In this document: piece by piece, positions 1 through 7,124 of the stretch
Numbering within the stretch: position 1 is the stretch's first letter
Layout of the letters: each line of letters starts with the position of its first letter
NCBI GenBank assembly: GCA_964457415.1
Contig: CAYWFB010000027.1
Coordinates: forward strand, 1 to 22,159
Source: Fimenecus sp964457415
GTDB lineage: Bacteria > Bacillota > Clostridia > Oscillospirales > Acutalibacteraceae
Direction of reading: 5' to 3'
DNA length: 22,159 nt
Notes under the pieces: model-generated
What the model saw: only the letters and a program-made list of their open reading frames with translations
Told to the model about the DNA's origin: nothing
Databases searched by the model: none
Program-made: the position numbers and the translations under genes

Positions 1-1187
1 TTAATATTTCCTGTTTCGATTTCGTTATCACCGAGAACAAGTGTATAAAGTGCGCCGATTTTGTTTGCGTATTTCATCTGTGCCTTGAGTCCGCGTCCTA
101 CTGTGTCGAACTGAACGCACATTCCCTCACTTCTTAAATCCTTTGCGATTTCTGCCGCTTTAAGATTTGCGTTCTCGCCCATACTTGCAATGTAAAGGTC
201 ACATTTTTTGGGCTCGGGGAAAGGAGTTTTCTGTGCTTCCATAAGAAGTAAAAGTCTTTCAAGGCCTAAACCGAATCCGCAAGCGGGAAGAGCACTTCCG
301 CCCATTTCGGCAATAAGACCGTCATAACGACCGCCACCGCAAACTGTGCCCTGCGCACCGATTTCTTTTGATACGAACTCAAAAACAGTTCTTGTGTAAT
401 AGTCAAGACCACGTACAATCCGTGGATTAACCGTGTATTCAATATCCATTGCGTCAAGATATTTCTTAACACTTTCAAAGTGATTGTGACAATCTTCGCA
501 AAGGAATTCAATTACTGTGGGAGCATTTTCTGCAATCTTTGAACAAACGGGGCTCTTGCAATCGAGAATTCTCATAGGATTTCTCTCTAATCTGCCGAGG
601 CAGGTTTCGCAAAGCTCACCCTTATACTGCTCAAAATATTCCTTTAATGCCTTGTGGTAATTCTTTCTGCATTCGGGACAACCGATTGAGTTTATTTCAA
701 GGCTTAAATTGTTAATGCCAAGATAATTGAAAACCTCATGTGCAAGTGAGATTACCTCTGCATCTGCACTTGGTGCGCCCGCACCGAAGCATTCAATTCC
801 AAACTGATGGAATTCACGAAGTCTGCCCGCCTGAGGCTTTTCGTACCGATAGCAAGAGGTTAAGTAATAAATCTTCTGTGGAAGCCCCTCATTAAAAAGA
901 CCGTGCTCCAAAAACGCACGAACTGCTCCTGCTGTGCCCTCGGGACGAAGCGTGATACTTCTTCCGCCCTTATCCTCGAACGTATACATTTCTTTCTGCA
1001 CAACATCGGTGGTTTCACCTACGCCACGCTGAAAAAGCTCTGTATGCTCAAAAACGGGAGTGCGCATTTCGTGAAAACCGAAATTCTCTGCAGTTTCACG
1101 GACTGCCGATTCTACATATTGAATTTTGTGGGACTCTGCAGGCAAAGTATCCTGCGTGCCCTTAATAGCATTTGTAATTAAAGCCAT
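1..1187 (-). CDS. hisS: Histidyl-tRNA synthetase, 3' end cut by window edge
   Basis: Class II aminoacyl-tRNA synthetase that charges tRNA-His with histidine in the cytoplasm. About 395 residues are present from the ATG at 1187; bacterial HisRS is usually about 420, so roughly the last 25 residues lie outside the window. Visible signatures are LRPEGT near residues 80-85, a motif 2 stretch ending GRLREFHQFG near 121-130, the histidine-binding RGLDYYTRTVFE near 258, and GGGRYDGL shortly after. The C-terminal anticodon-binding domain begins before the edge. The start is supported by an AAGGTG Shine-Dalgarno at 1195-1200, seven bases upstream. It follows mgsA on the same strand with an 82-base gap containing a hairpin. 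The gap is too short for a T-box leader. Identification is confident. Confidence 0.97.
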   Translation of the reverse strand, partial: MALITNAIKGTQDTLPAESHKIQYVESAVRETAENFGFHEMRTPVFEHTELFQRGVGETTDVVQKEMYTFEDKGGRSITLRPEGTAGAVRAFLEHGLFNEGLPQKIYYLTSCYRYEKPQAGRLREFHQFGIECFGAGAPSADAEVISLAHEVFNYLGINNLSLEINSIGCPECRKNYHKALKEYFEQYKGELCETCLGRLERNPMRILDCKSPVCSKIAENAPTVIEFLCEDCHNHFESVKKYLDAMDIEYTVNPRIVRGLDYYTRTVFEFVSKEIGAQGTVCGGGRYDGLIAEMGGSALPACGFGLGLERLLLLMEAQKTPFPEPKKCDLYIASMGENANLKAAEIAKDLRSEGMCVQFDTVGRGLKAQMKYANKIGALYTLVLGDNEIETGNI

Positions 1188-1226
1188 AAAATTTCACCTT
1201 AAATATTTTATCTAAATAATATGTTA

Positions 1227-1249
1227 GCCTCACCTTAAAAAAGTGAGGC
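1227..1249. repeat. Short perfect hairpin between mgsA and hisS
   Basis: GCCTCAC (1227-1233) pairs with GTGAGGC (1243-1249) around an A/T-rich loop. On the minus strand, the direction of both flanking genes, no good T-tract follows, so it is a poor terminator for mgsA. On the plus strand ATCTTTT follows, but no plus-strand gene lies upstream. It may be a dispersed palindromic repeat, a weak terminator or an mRNA-processing hairpin. Confidence 0.5.
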
Positions 1250-1269
1250 ATCTTTTAAAATATTCTTTT

Positions 1270-1674
1270 TTACTTTTTAGGATTGATAATATCTCTCCAG
1301 TCAAGGTCACCGCGTTCAAGTGAATGAATAAGTGCCTCGGCAGTTGCAATATTTGTAGCAACGGGAACATTATGAACATCACAAAGACGAAGGAGAGTAT
1401 TATCCTTGGGCTCGTGAGGTTTTGGATTAAGCGGGTCACGGAACATAAGAAGCAAGTCAATTTCATTGCAGGCAATTCGAGAGCTTATCTGCTGGTCGCC
1501 GCCCTGTGAACCACTTAAAAACTTCTGAATTTTAAGTCCTGTTGCCTCTGAAACCATTTTGCCCGTAGTACCTGTGGCGCAAAGTGAGTGACGCGAAAGA
1601 ATACCGCAATAAGCAATACAAAACTGTGTCATAAGTTCTTTTTTTGAGTCGTGTGCCATAAGTGCTATGTTCAT
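1270..1674 (-). CDS. mgsA: Methylglyoxal synthase
   Basis: Cytoplasmic lyase that converts dihydroxyacetone phosphate to methylglyoxal and phosphate, a bypass of lower glycolysis when phosphate is short. The 134-residue length is normal. Family signatures are present: MAHD near the N-terminus (H8, K12), the phosphate-binding TGTTG (residues 34-38), GSQGGDQQI with the catalytic-base Asp at 60, DPLNPKPHEP (80-89), and VPVATNIATAEALI near the C-terminus. One oddity: where the E. coli enzyme has PHDPD, with the active-site residue Asp101, this protein has PHEPKD, so Lys occupies that position and Asp comes one residue later. A GGGGAT Shine-Dalgarno precedes the ATG. It lies between the MinD-like gene and hisS, all on the minus strand. 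The family call is secure; full activity is less certain. Confidence 0.93.
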   Translation of the reverse strand: MNIALMAHDSKKELMTQFCIAYCGILSRHSLCATGTTGKMVSEATGLKIQKFLSGSQGGDQQISSRIACNEIDLLLMFRDPLNPKPHEPKDNTLLRLCDVHNVPVATNIATAEALIHSLERGDLDWRDIINPKK

Positions 1675-1695
1675 ACATATCCCCTCTCTCGTATT

Positions 1696-1723
1696 ATTTT
1701 AAACATACATAAATACTTGCAAA
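1696..1723 (-). promoter_or_regulatory. Candidate mgsA promoter
   Basis: On the minus strand, TTTGCA (1718-1723) is followed after 16 bases by TAAAAT (1696-1701), placing a transcript start about 15 bases before the Shine-Dalgarno of mgsA. The region is A/T-rich, so such matches can arise by chance. Confidence 0.3.
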
Positions 1724-1783
1724 TTGAATTATTTTGAATTCCAATTTATCATACCAAAAAAAATACGATTTTTCAATATTTTT

Positions 1784-2515
1784 TTACAAATAAAGCGGTA
1801 TTTCTTTGCCGGAAATTCTGTCGGCAATATTATTAAAGGCGATTTTTGCCTCTGAATATGTTGAAAGTGCCTTTTCGGTGACACTTGCATACATCAAATT
1901 GCGTTCCTCGGGCACAACACCCATAAGGCGTATGTAGGTTCTGTCAATAACATCGTCAATATTTAATAGTCTGCCCCGTTTTACCGCTTTTTTATCAAAT
2001 CGATTGATGATAAGGCGTATATTTTCTTCTTTGACGCCCCATTTTACAAGCTCGTCACCTGCAACAGAGGCGCTTCTTGCACTCACCGCATCAGGAGTTG
2101 CAACAACAATACAGCCATCAGCATATTGGGAATAAATTTTTGTCAATTCGCCCGTGCCCGCGGGGGAATCAATAAAAATATAGTCATATTCGCTTTTATA
2201 TATTTCAATAATTTTTCTAAATTCTTCGGCATTCAGATTTTCAGGATATTCAATAGGAGCGGGTAAAAGCTGAAGCTTTTCGTTATAGAACAATCGGGCT
2301 TTTGACGGGTCGCATCTCTCGTTTAAAATATCCGTCCAGTCATAGAGCACCATTTCGTCAACGCCTAAAAGCAAATCGAGACTACGAAGCCCTGCATCAC
2401 CGTCAATGAGTAAAACTTTTTTGCCTTTTTCACAGAGCGACAAGGCGATATTGGCACAGAATGTGGATTTACCCACTCCGCCCTTACCGCTTACAACAGT
2501 AAAAATTTTCGCCAT
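1784..2515 (-). CDS. MinD/ParA-family P-loop ATPase
   Basis: A 243-residue deviant Walker A ATPase of the SIMIBI class. GKGGVGKST lies at residues 10-18, DGDAGLRSLDLLLG at 38-51 matches the MinD-type switch, and DSPAGTGE starts at 116. These favour MinD over plasmid ParA or Soj. MinD normally acts with MinC at the membrane to place the division septum. Here the chain ends in KEIPLYL without the C-terminal amphipathic membrane-targeting helix seen in E. coli and B. subtilis MinD, and no minC, minE or flhF is nearby. It could be a MinD paralog with a different partner, or an FlhG/MinD-like regulator. The ATG is preceded by GGAGGG (2523-2528) and a recognisable promoter. Family is confident; septum placement is inferred. 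Confidence 0.85.
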   Translation of the reverse strand: MAKIFTVVSGKGGVGKSTFCANIALSLCEKGKKVLLIDGDAGLRSLDLLLGVDEMVLYDWTDILNERCDPSKARLFYNEKLQLLPAPIEYPENLNAEEFRKIIEIYKSEYDYIFIDSPAGTGELTKIYSQYADGCIVVATPDAVSARSASVAGDELVKWGVKEENIRLIINRFDKKAVKRGRLLNIDDVIDRTYIRLMGVVPEERNLMYASVTEKALSTYSEAKIAFNNIADRISGKEIPLYL

Positions 2516-2551
2516 AGCCTGTCCCTCCGTTTGTTTGTTGATTACGTTAAG

Positions 2552-2580
2552 ATTTTAGCATAAAACAATAGTTTTGAAAA
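2552..2580 (-). promoter_or_regulatory. Candidate extended -10 promoter of the MinD-like gene
   Basis: The minus strand reads TTTTCA (2575-2580), a 17-base spacer, then TAAAAT (2552-2557) with TG one base upstream (TGCTAAAAT), an extended -10. The predicted start lies about 30 bases before the ATG. The TG element lies inside the first copy of a GCATAAAACAA repeat, so whatever binds that repeat would affect this promoter. Confidence 0.45.
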
Positions 2581-2624
2581 GTGTTTTTTAATCAAATGCA
2601 TAAAACAAATTCAAAAGCATAAAA
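2558..2624. repeat. Three direct repeats GCATAAAA(CAA) between divergent genes
   Basis: GCATAAAACAA occurs at 2558-2568 and again at 2598-2608, and a shorter GCATAAAA at 2617-2624. Spacings are 40 and 19 bases, about four and two helical turns. They lie between the divergent MinD-like and XRE genes and could be binding sites for the adjacent XRE regulator. The sequence is A/T-rich, so chance is possible. Confidence 0.4.
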
Positions 2625-2635
2625 ATTCGCCCATT

Positions 2636-2648
2636 CTACCAACGGTAG
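2636..2648. promoter_or_regulatory. Palindrome, possible XRE operator
   Basis: CTACC-AAC-GGTAG is a perfect 5-base dyad 50 bases upstream of the XRE start. It is the only G/C-rich patch in this A/T-rich gap and has the size of a small repressor operator. No convincing -35/-10 pair for the XRE gene was found beside it. Confidence 0.3.
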
Positions 2649-2697
2649 GGTGACTTTTATTTTTCAATATGATATTTTATTATCAGGAGGTAGTGTT

Positions 2698-3462
2698 ATG
2701 AATAACAAAAAGACGGGAGAATTTATTTCAACTACAAGAAAAGAACTTGGATACAGTCAAAAAGATTTGGCTGAAAAGCTGAATATCACCGATAAAGCTG
2801 TTTCAAAGTGGGAGACGGGCAGAAGTGCCCCCGATGTTTCAATGCTTATACCCTTAGCAGAGGTGCTTGGCGTTTCGGTAACAGAAATATTGCAAGGGGA
2901 AAGAATAAGTCAAGAAGAAATACACACAGCATCAAATGAAATGCTTGTAAAAACCCTGAAAAAGTCCAAATCCAAAATAATGGTTGCAATAATTTTGTGT
3001 TTGGTTTTTTTGATAGGGCTAATTTGCTCATACCCCGCATATCATTATTTTTCAACTATACCAACAGACGATTTCTGGAAAATAGAAAGCCGAGCAATTA
3101 CGAGCACTCAAAATGAAAAATTAAATTTTATCGCAACCACAGATAAAAGCGATAAAACAGCTTTTCTGTTTTCAGACGGAGAGCGCTCTTATATGCTTTT
3201 GTATGAAAGAAACGAGTTGTTCCCAAACAGACTTGAATATGTTGGTATGATGGGCTCAGCACAAGAAATCGGTATGTACTGCATGGGAACGAACGGCGAA
3301 AATATATTTGTATTGTTTGGTGCTTGTATATCCGAAGAAACAACAGAATACAGTTTCCTTTACAGAGACACGGAATACACCAAACACATTCGTGACGGGT
3401 ATGTTTTAGATATATTCATTGATAAAGATAAGAGTTTTACAAATCCCACAATCATATCGTAG
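2698..3462 (+). CDS. Membrane-anchored XRE-family regulator
   Basis: A 254-residue protein with an N-terminal Cro/C1-type helix-turn-helix at about residues 8-65 (LGYSQKDLAEKLNI, then DKAVSKWETGRSAPD), a charged linker, one strong transmembrane segment at about 94-117, and a 135-residue C-terminal domain expected outside the membrane. The DNA-binding part would be cytoplasmic, so the protein could sense an envelope signal directly. The ATG at 2698 is chosen because AGGAGG (2685-2690) sits seven bases upstream; an in-frame GTG at 2650 has no such site. The next gene starts 18 bases after the stop and encodes a single-pass protein with a possibly similar ectodomain. The HTH and membrane topology are clear. 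The ligand, target and ectodomain family are unknown to me. Confidence 0.88.
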   Translation: MNNKKTGEFISTTRKELGYSQKDLAEKLNITDKAVSKWETGRSAPDVSMLIPLAEVLGVSVTEILQGERISQEEIHTASNEMLVKTLKKSKSKIMVAIILCLVFLIGLICSYPAYHYFSTIPTDDFWKIESRAITSTQNEKLNFIATTDKSDKTAFLFSDGERSYMLLYERNELFPNRLEYVGMMGSAQEIGMYCMGTNGENIFVLFGACISEETTEYSFLYRDTEYTKHIRDGYVLDIFIDKDKSFTNPTIIS

Positions 3463-3480
3463 TAAAGGCAGGGAAGCATT

Positions 3481-4083
3481 ATGAAAACAAGAGCATTTGG
3501 TATTAAGAGAACAATTTTTCTGTTGATAGTTACAGTTATTTTAATCACAATTATTTATACGGGAGTCTTCTTTATTAAAACCATATCAAGCAACAGCTTG
3601 CTTGACAGTATGATTGAAGAAAGCAAAACAAAATCAACAGAGTTTGAAGGCGGTGTATCCATCGGCGACGGCGGAAAAACAATTGGGATTACATTTGTTG
3701 CAGATAATAACTCAGAAATATCCGAAATGTATTTTGCAACGAAGCAACATTGGTTCGGGTCGGACACGTTCAGCAGATTTGAATTGGCAGGGCACTACTA
3801 CACCGTTGAGCCGATTGGCATTGCTTACGAAACCGTAGAAGCTGATAACGGCAAAACAAAATATGCTTTTTTATACACTAATAATGCGAATGAGATTTCA
3901 AAGGTTTATATTCAGATGATAAACGGTACTAATATTTATTGGGAAAAAGCACATTTCCCTTCAGCACAGCCTTTTGTTCAGGTCATTGAACTGAAAAATG
4001 AAAAAACGGAAGTTCAGTATTTTGTCTGTTATGATATTGACGGAAATGTTGTTTTTGAAAAAGGCATAAAGGCAGATTTTTAA
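3481..4083 (+). CDS. Single-pass membrane protein of unknown function
   Basis: 200 residues: a short basic N-terminus, one transmembrane helix at about 11-33 (TIFLLIVTVILITIIYTGVF), then about 165 residues predicted outside the cell with alternating hydrophobic and charged positions typical of a beta-rich domain. I do not recognise a family. The stretch GHYYTVEPIGIAYETV, then DNGKTKYAFLYT, resembles in spacing MMGSAQEIGMYCM, then TNGENIFVLFG, in the upstream XRE protein, so the two ectodomains may be paralogous. It follows that gene by 18 bases with a weak GGCAGGGA ribosome site and precedes a strong terminator, so the pair is probably one operon. The protein may be a partner, cognate receptor or decoy for the XRE sensor. 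Confidence 0.75.
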   Translation: MKTRAFGIKRTIFLLIVTVILITIIYTGVFFIKTISSNSLLDSMIEESKTKSTEFEGGVSIGDGGKTIGITFVADNNSEISEMYFATKQHWFGSDTFSRFELAGHYYTVEPIGIAYETVEADNGKTKYAFLYTNNANEISKVYIQMINGTNIYWEKAHFPSAQPFVQVIELKNEKTEVQYFVCYDIDGNVVFEKGIKADF

Positions 4084-4089
4084 TTGCAA

Positions 4090-4127
4090 AAAAATAACTC
4101 CCTGCGACTTTGCAGGGAGTTATTTTT
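4090..4127. terminator. Strong bidirectional terminator between convergent genes
   Basis: A 16-base perfect stem, 4090-4105 against 4112-4127, with a six-base loop (GACTTT). The G/C core CTCCCTGC is flanked by A-tracts that become U-tracts in either direction. It separates the plus-strand XRE operon from the minus-strand metallophosphoesterase operon and serves both. Confidence 0.92.
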
Positions 4128-4131
4128 GCCG

Positions 4132-5520
4132 TTATTTTGCGAATGTTCCTTGCCAATCACTCGGCGGTGCGTCATAGAGCACTCCGTCGAGAATGATATC
4201 AAGGATTTCTGCAATATTTTCAGTACCTTTTTTAAGCTTTAATATTTTCTTCACTCTCTTATTGAAAAGTGCCGAAACTGCCCTGTATTCAGGTGTATCA
4301 GGCGTGTAGGGCTCGTCACCATAGAATACATTTGTAACAACCTCAAGAAGAAAATCCTTAACAAGTCGGTTTTTGATTGATGCGTCAACATCTTTACTGA
4401 TTGCAAAGATTTTGCCGATTGTTCCGAATGTAGCTTTCTGCAGGAATTTGCCGAAGGGCACAAGCACTCCCTTAAATTTATATACCTTTTCGGGAGTCAT
4501 ACTGAATGAGGTTGATAATTCTGCAAGCTTGTCGATATCGTAAGCCATTGAGTCGAAAATTGCGTTGAGAAACTGCAAGAAATTGACTTTTGTATACTCG
4601 TCAACGGTCATTCCCTTTAAATCCCAATCGAAATCCTCAATTTTAACGCTGTCAACAATAACCTCTGTATCAGTCATTTTCACCTTGCGCATTGCAGAGG
4701 GATAACCTACCGCAGAAGAAGTGTTGATGTCATAAAAATCATTACCCTTTACGGTGGTCATTTTTGCAATGTTCATCATATGAGTATGACCTGTGAAAAC
4801 AAATTTTACGCCGTTATCCGCTAAAAATTCTGACACCTTTTCATAGTCGCCAAGCATATCGCGCTTGCTGAAAAGAGGATAAATGGGGCTTGGTGGCAAT
4901 ACAGGATGGTGAGTAACTGCAAAAATGTAGTCACCATTAGCCTTTGCATCATCAATTTGCTCTTTAATCCATTCAATACAATCGTCATAGTAGCCACAGA
5001 AGAATTCATCGCCGTCGTCGTTAAGGCAGAGTAATCTGTAGCCCTCCTGCAACTGAACGGAATAAGAATGGCTGGGCTTATGTATTGAAAGAGCCTCAGA
5101 AAGACCGAAATCCTTGTAGATTTCAAGTAATTCGTCACGCTCGGTGCGAGTAGCAGTTAACAACTCGTCGCCGACGCATTTTTCCGCCTTACCCGTACCG
5201 TTACCGTTTTCCATATAATAATCGTGCGTGCCCGTTGTCACATAAACCTTTTTGCCCGCATCTTTGAGACGTTGTAATTTGGGGATTAAATCAAAATGGC
5301 TCTCTTTTGCGCCGTTGCAGGTAACGTCACCCGTAATGAGAACGATATTTGTATCCGTATCTTCAATGATTTTATTGAAATATTCGTCAATCATTGCGCC
5401 CGTTTCTGCAAGACATTTCTGGTCAGAAAGACAAATCTTCTCAAAAGCCTTACCCTCTGTGCCAAGCTCAAGTGCATAGTGGTGCAAGTCTGTTATCTGA
5501 TAAAACTTTAAATCTGCCAT
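4132..5520 (-). CDS. Calcineurin-like metallophosphoesterase with C-terminal extension
   Basis: 462 residues. The first 250 or so carry the metallophosphoesterase motifs in order: DLHH (residues 11-14), GDVTCNG (64-70), GTHD (97-100), VTHHP (202-206) and GHTHM (244-248). The remaining 210 residues form an alpha-rich C-terminal region I do not recognise. The usual third motif is GNH(D/E), in which Asn ligates the second metal; here it is Thr98. The other ligands are present, so activity may be reduced or changed but is not excluded. No signal peptide is seen, so it is probably cytoplasmic. The start is supported by AAGGGTGA upstream. It begins 13 bases after the symporter gene and is the last gene of the four-gene unit. 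The substrate is unknown; members act on phosphomono- and diesters of many kinds. Confidence 0.85.
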   Translation of the reverse strand: MADLKFYQITDLHHYALELGTEGKAFEKICLSDQKCLAETGAMIDEYFNKIIEDTDTNIVLITGDVTCNGAKESHFDLIPKLQRLKDAGKKVYVTTGTHDYYMENGNGTGKAEKCVGDELLTATRTERDELLEIYKDFGLSEALSIHKPSHSYSVQLQEGYRLLCLNDDGDEFFCGYYDDCIEWIKEQIDDAKANGDYIFAVTHHPVLPPSPIYPLFSKRDMLGDYEKVSEFLADNGVKFVFTGHTHMMNIAKMTTVKGNDFYDINTSSAVGYPSAMRKVKMTDTEVIVDSVKIEDFDWDLKGMTVDEYTKVNFLQFLNAIFDSMAYDIDKLAELSTSFSMTPEKVYKFKGVLVPFGKFLQKATFGTIGKIFAISKDVDASIKNRLVKDFLLEVVTNVFYGDEPYTPDTPEYRAVSALFNKRVKKILKLKKGTENIAEILDIILDGVLYDAPPSDWQGTFAK

Positions 5521-5533
5521 TCTCTTATCACCC

Positions 5534-6937
5534 TTATTCTGCCTTTTCAGCAGCTCGCTTTTCGATTATGTAATCGTGAACCTTGTCTGCAAGCTCACCG
5601 TAAACCTTGAATTTCTTTCTGAATACGATAAGTGAAGCAAGCAAGAAAATCATCGGTACACCGAAGCATATAACACCGATACCTGATTTTGTGCCGTCAT
5701 TTATGCCGAGCCCTGCGGTAATCTGCTCGTTGTAATTCATAAGTCCAAGACCGCCGAAGAGCACAATTGTCTGAATTGTATAAGCCATTTTCTGCAAGAA
5801 GCCCTTCATTGAGAAAGTAATACTCTCATTCCTTGTGCCGTTTTTGTATTCACCGTAGTCAACGATGTCCGCAAGGAAAATCGTCTGTGAAACGAACATT
5901 GAAGAAACACCCACAGATGCGAGAATATAACAGATATCCATAATTATTGTAGGTAATTTTAAAATCGGACCGGTTATGAGCATTAAAGCGTAACCCGCAA
6001 TAGCTGTCGAAAGAGAAATTGTATATGTTGTTCTCTTTGTAAATTTTGTTGAAAGTATGGGAACAACCAAAAGTCCAAGCACCGAGCCCACCGTACCGAT
6101 TAACTGGAATGTGGACTGCAATTTTGAGTCACCCAGAGTATCGGTGAAATAATAAACTGCGGTTGAGCTGGTCAGATACCAACCCGCATTTGAAAGCATT
6201 GCAAAAACAATGAACACAACAAGCTGGTCATTGCTCTTAATTACATCAAAAATCTGTTTAAGGCTGAACTTCTTTTTTTCGCCGTAAACCACGTTGGTTT
6301 CTTTGGTAACGAGAACGCAAACAAGTGCAAAGAATACAAGTGCAATACCGCAAATACCTGCCCAACGTGAAAAGCCCGAAGCACTATAACCCTTTTCGTC
6401 CGTAATACCGCTTGAAAGCAAAGGGCAAAGAATTGGTGTGAGAATTGAAATAATGCCCTGACCGATACCCGAGAATGTACGGGCAACCGTTGCCACAAGG
6501 TTTCTCTCTTTTTCTTCACTTGTGAATGAGGGCACCATTGACCAATAAGGAATATCCGCCATTGTGTTGGTCATTCCCCAAAGCACATACATAATTCCTA
6601 TGTAAATATAGAGGGGCAAACCGCTCATACCGAATGATGTGAACAAGAGGAAAAGCACAACTGCGTTACACATTGCACCAATTAAAATCCAAGGTCTGTA
6701 TTTACCGTGCTTTGTGCGTGTATTGTCAACGATTGTACCCATCATGGGGTCGTTGATGCCGTCCCATATTCTTGCAAGTGGAGTAATAAGAAGCAAAAAG
6801 CCTTCCCGGAGCCCCAATACGCTTGAAAGGTAGTAGGAAAGGTATGAATAGAACATACCATAACTTAAATCAAGACCGATAGCACCCACGCCGTAGCCGA
6901 GAGCAGTTTTTAAAATAGAGTTCTTTTTAGTTGCCAT
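5534..6937 (-). CDS. GPH-family sugar:cation symporter
   Basis: 467 residues with twelve likely transmembrane helices, of the glycoside-pentoside-hexuronide:cation symporter family within the MFS fold (MelB, XylP, UidB relatives). Residues 58-83 hold the signature, with WDGINDPMMG then TKHGKYRPW. Asp59 and Asp63 align with the cation-binding Asp55 and Asp59 of MelB. A second conserved loop, DIVDYGEYKNGTRNE, lies late in the protein and retains the Lys position important in MelB. It probably imports a glycoside, uronide or wall-derived sugar with Na+ or H+. GAGGTG precedes the ATG, and the start overlaps the 65-residue gene by 11 bases, so translation is likely coupled. The substrate cannot be read from sequence. 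Confidence 0.9.
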   Translation of the reverse strand: MATKKNSILKTALGYGVGAIGLDLSYGMFYSYLSYYLSSVLGLREGFLLLITPLARIWDGINDPMMGTIVDNTRTKHGKYRPWILIGAMCNAVVLFLLFTSFGMSGLPLYIYIGIMYVLWGMTNTMADIPYWSMVPSFTSEEKERNLVATVARTFSGIGQGIISILTPILCPLLSSGITDEKGYSASGFSRWAGICGIALVFFALVCVLVTKETNVVYGEKKKFSLKQIFDVIKSNDQLVVFIVFAMLSNAGWYLTSSTAVYYFTDTLGDSKLQSTFQLIGTVGSVLGLLVVPILSTKFTKRTTYTISLSTAIAGYALMLITGPILKLPTIIMDICYILASVGVSSMFVSQTIFLADIVDYGEYKNGTRNESITFSMKGFLQKMAYTIQTIVLFGGLGLMNYNEQITAGLGINDGTKSGIGVICFGVPMIFLLASLIVFRKKFKVYGELADKVHDYIIEKRAAEKAE

Positions 6938-7124
6938 TGCTCATTCGCACCTCATCTATTACAAATTTCATTTCGTCTTCTATTTCAGGGAATTCGCGGG
7001 AGTAATTACCCTGCTTTTCTTCATATTTTGAAAGTGCAAGGCTCAAAACCCCCACCGCAGCGGTGACAAAGGGTGCAACCTTTGCAATTTTCATTGCAGT
7101 TCTAACTGCTTTTTTAGTATCCAT
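6927..7124 (-). CDS. Small protein of unknown function (65 residues)
   Basis: Lys-rich N-terminus, a moderately hydrophobic stretch at about residues 16-33 (APFVTAAVGVLSLALSKY) that could be a weak membrane or amphipathic helix, then an acidic C-terminal half. The ATG directly abuts the stop codon of the MurE-type gene, with GGCAGGG as ribosome site inside that gene, and its 3' end overlaps the symporter start by 11 bases. This tight packing is the main evidence that it is a real gene. I recognise no family. It could be a small accessory subunit of the ligase or transporter. Confidence 0.7.
   Translation of the reverse strand: MDTKKAVRTAMKIAKVAPFVTAAVGVLSLALSKYEEKQGNYSREFPEIEDEMKFVIDEVRMSNGN

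Noticed and set aside
1188..1269. T-box leader before hisS
   Set aside because: Only 82 bases separate hisS from mgsA, with no specifier stem, T-box sequence or terminator/antiterminator pair.
2650..2697. Upstream GTG start for the membrane XRE gene
   Set aside because: No ribosome site precedes it, it overlaps the palindrome at 2636-2648 (plus the following bases), and AGGAGG points to the ATG at 2698.
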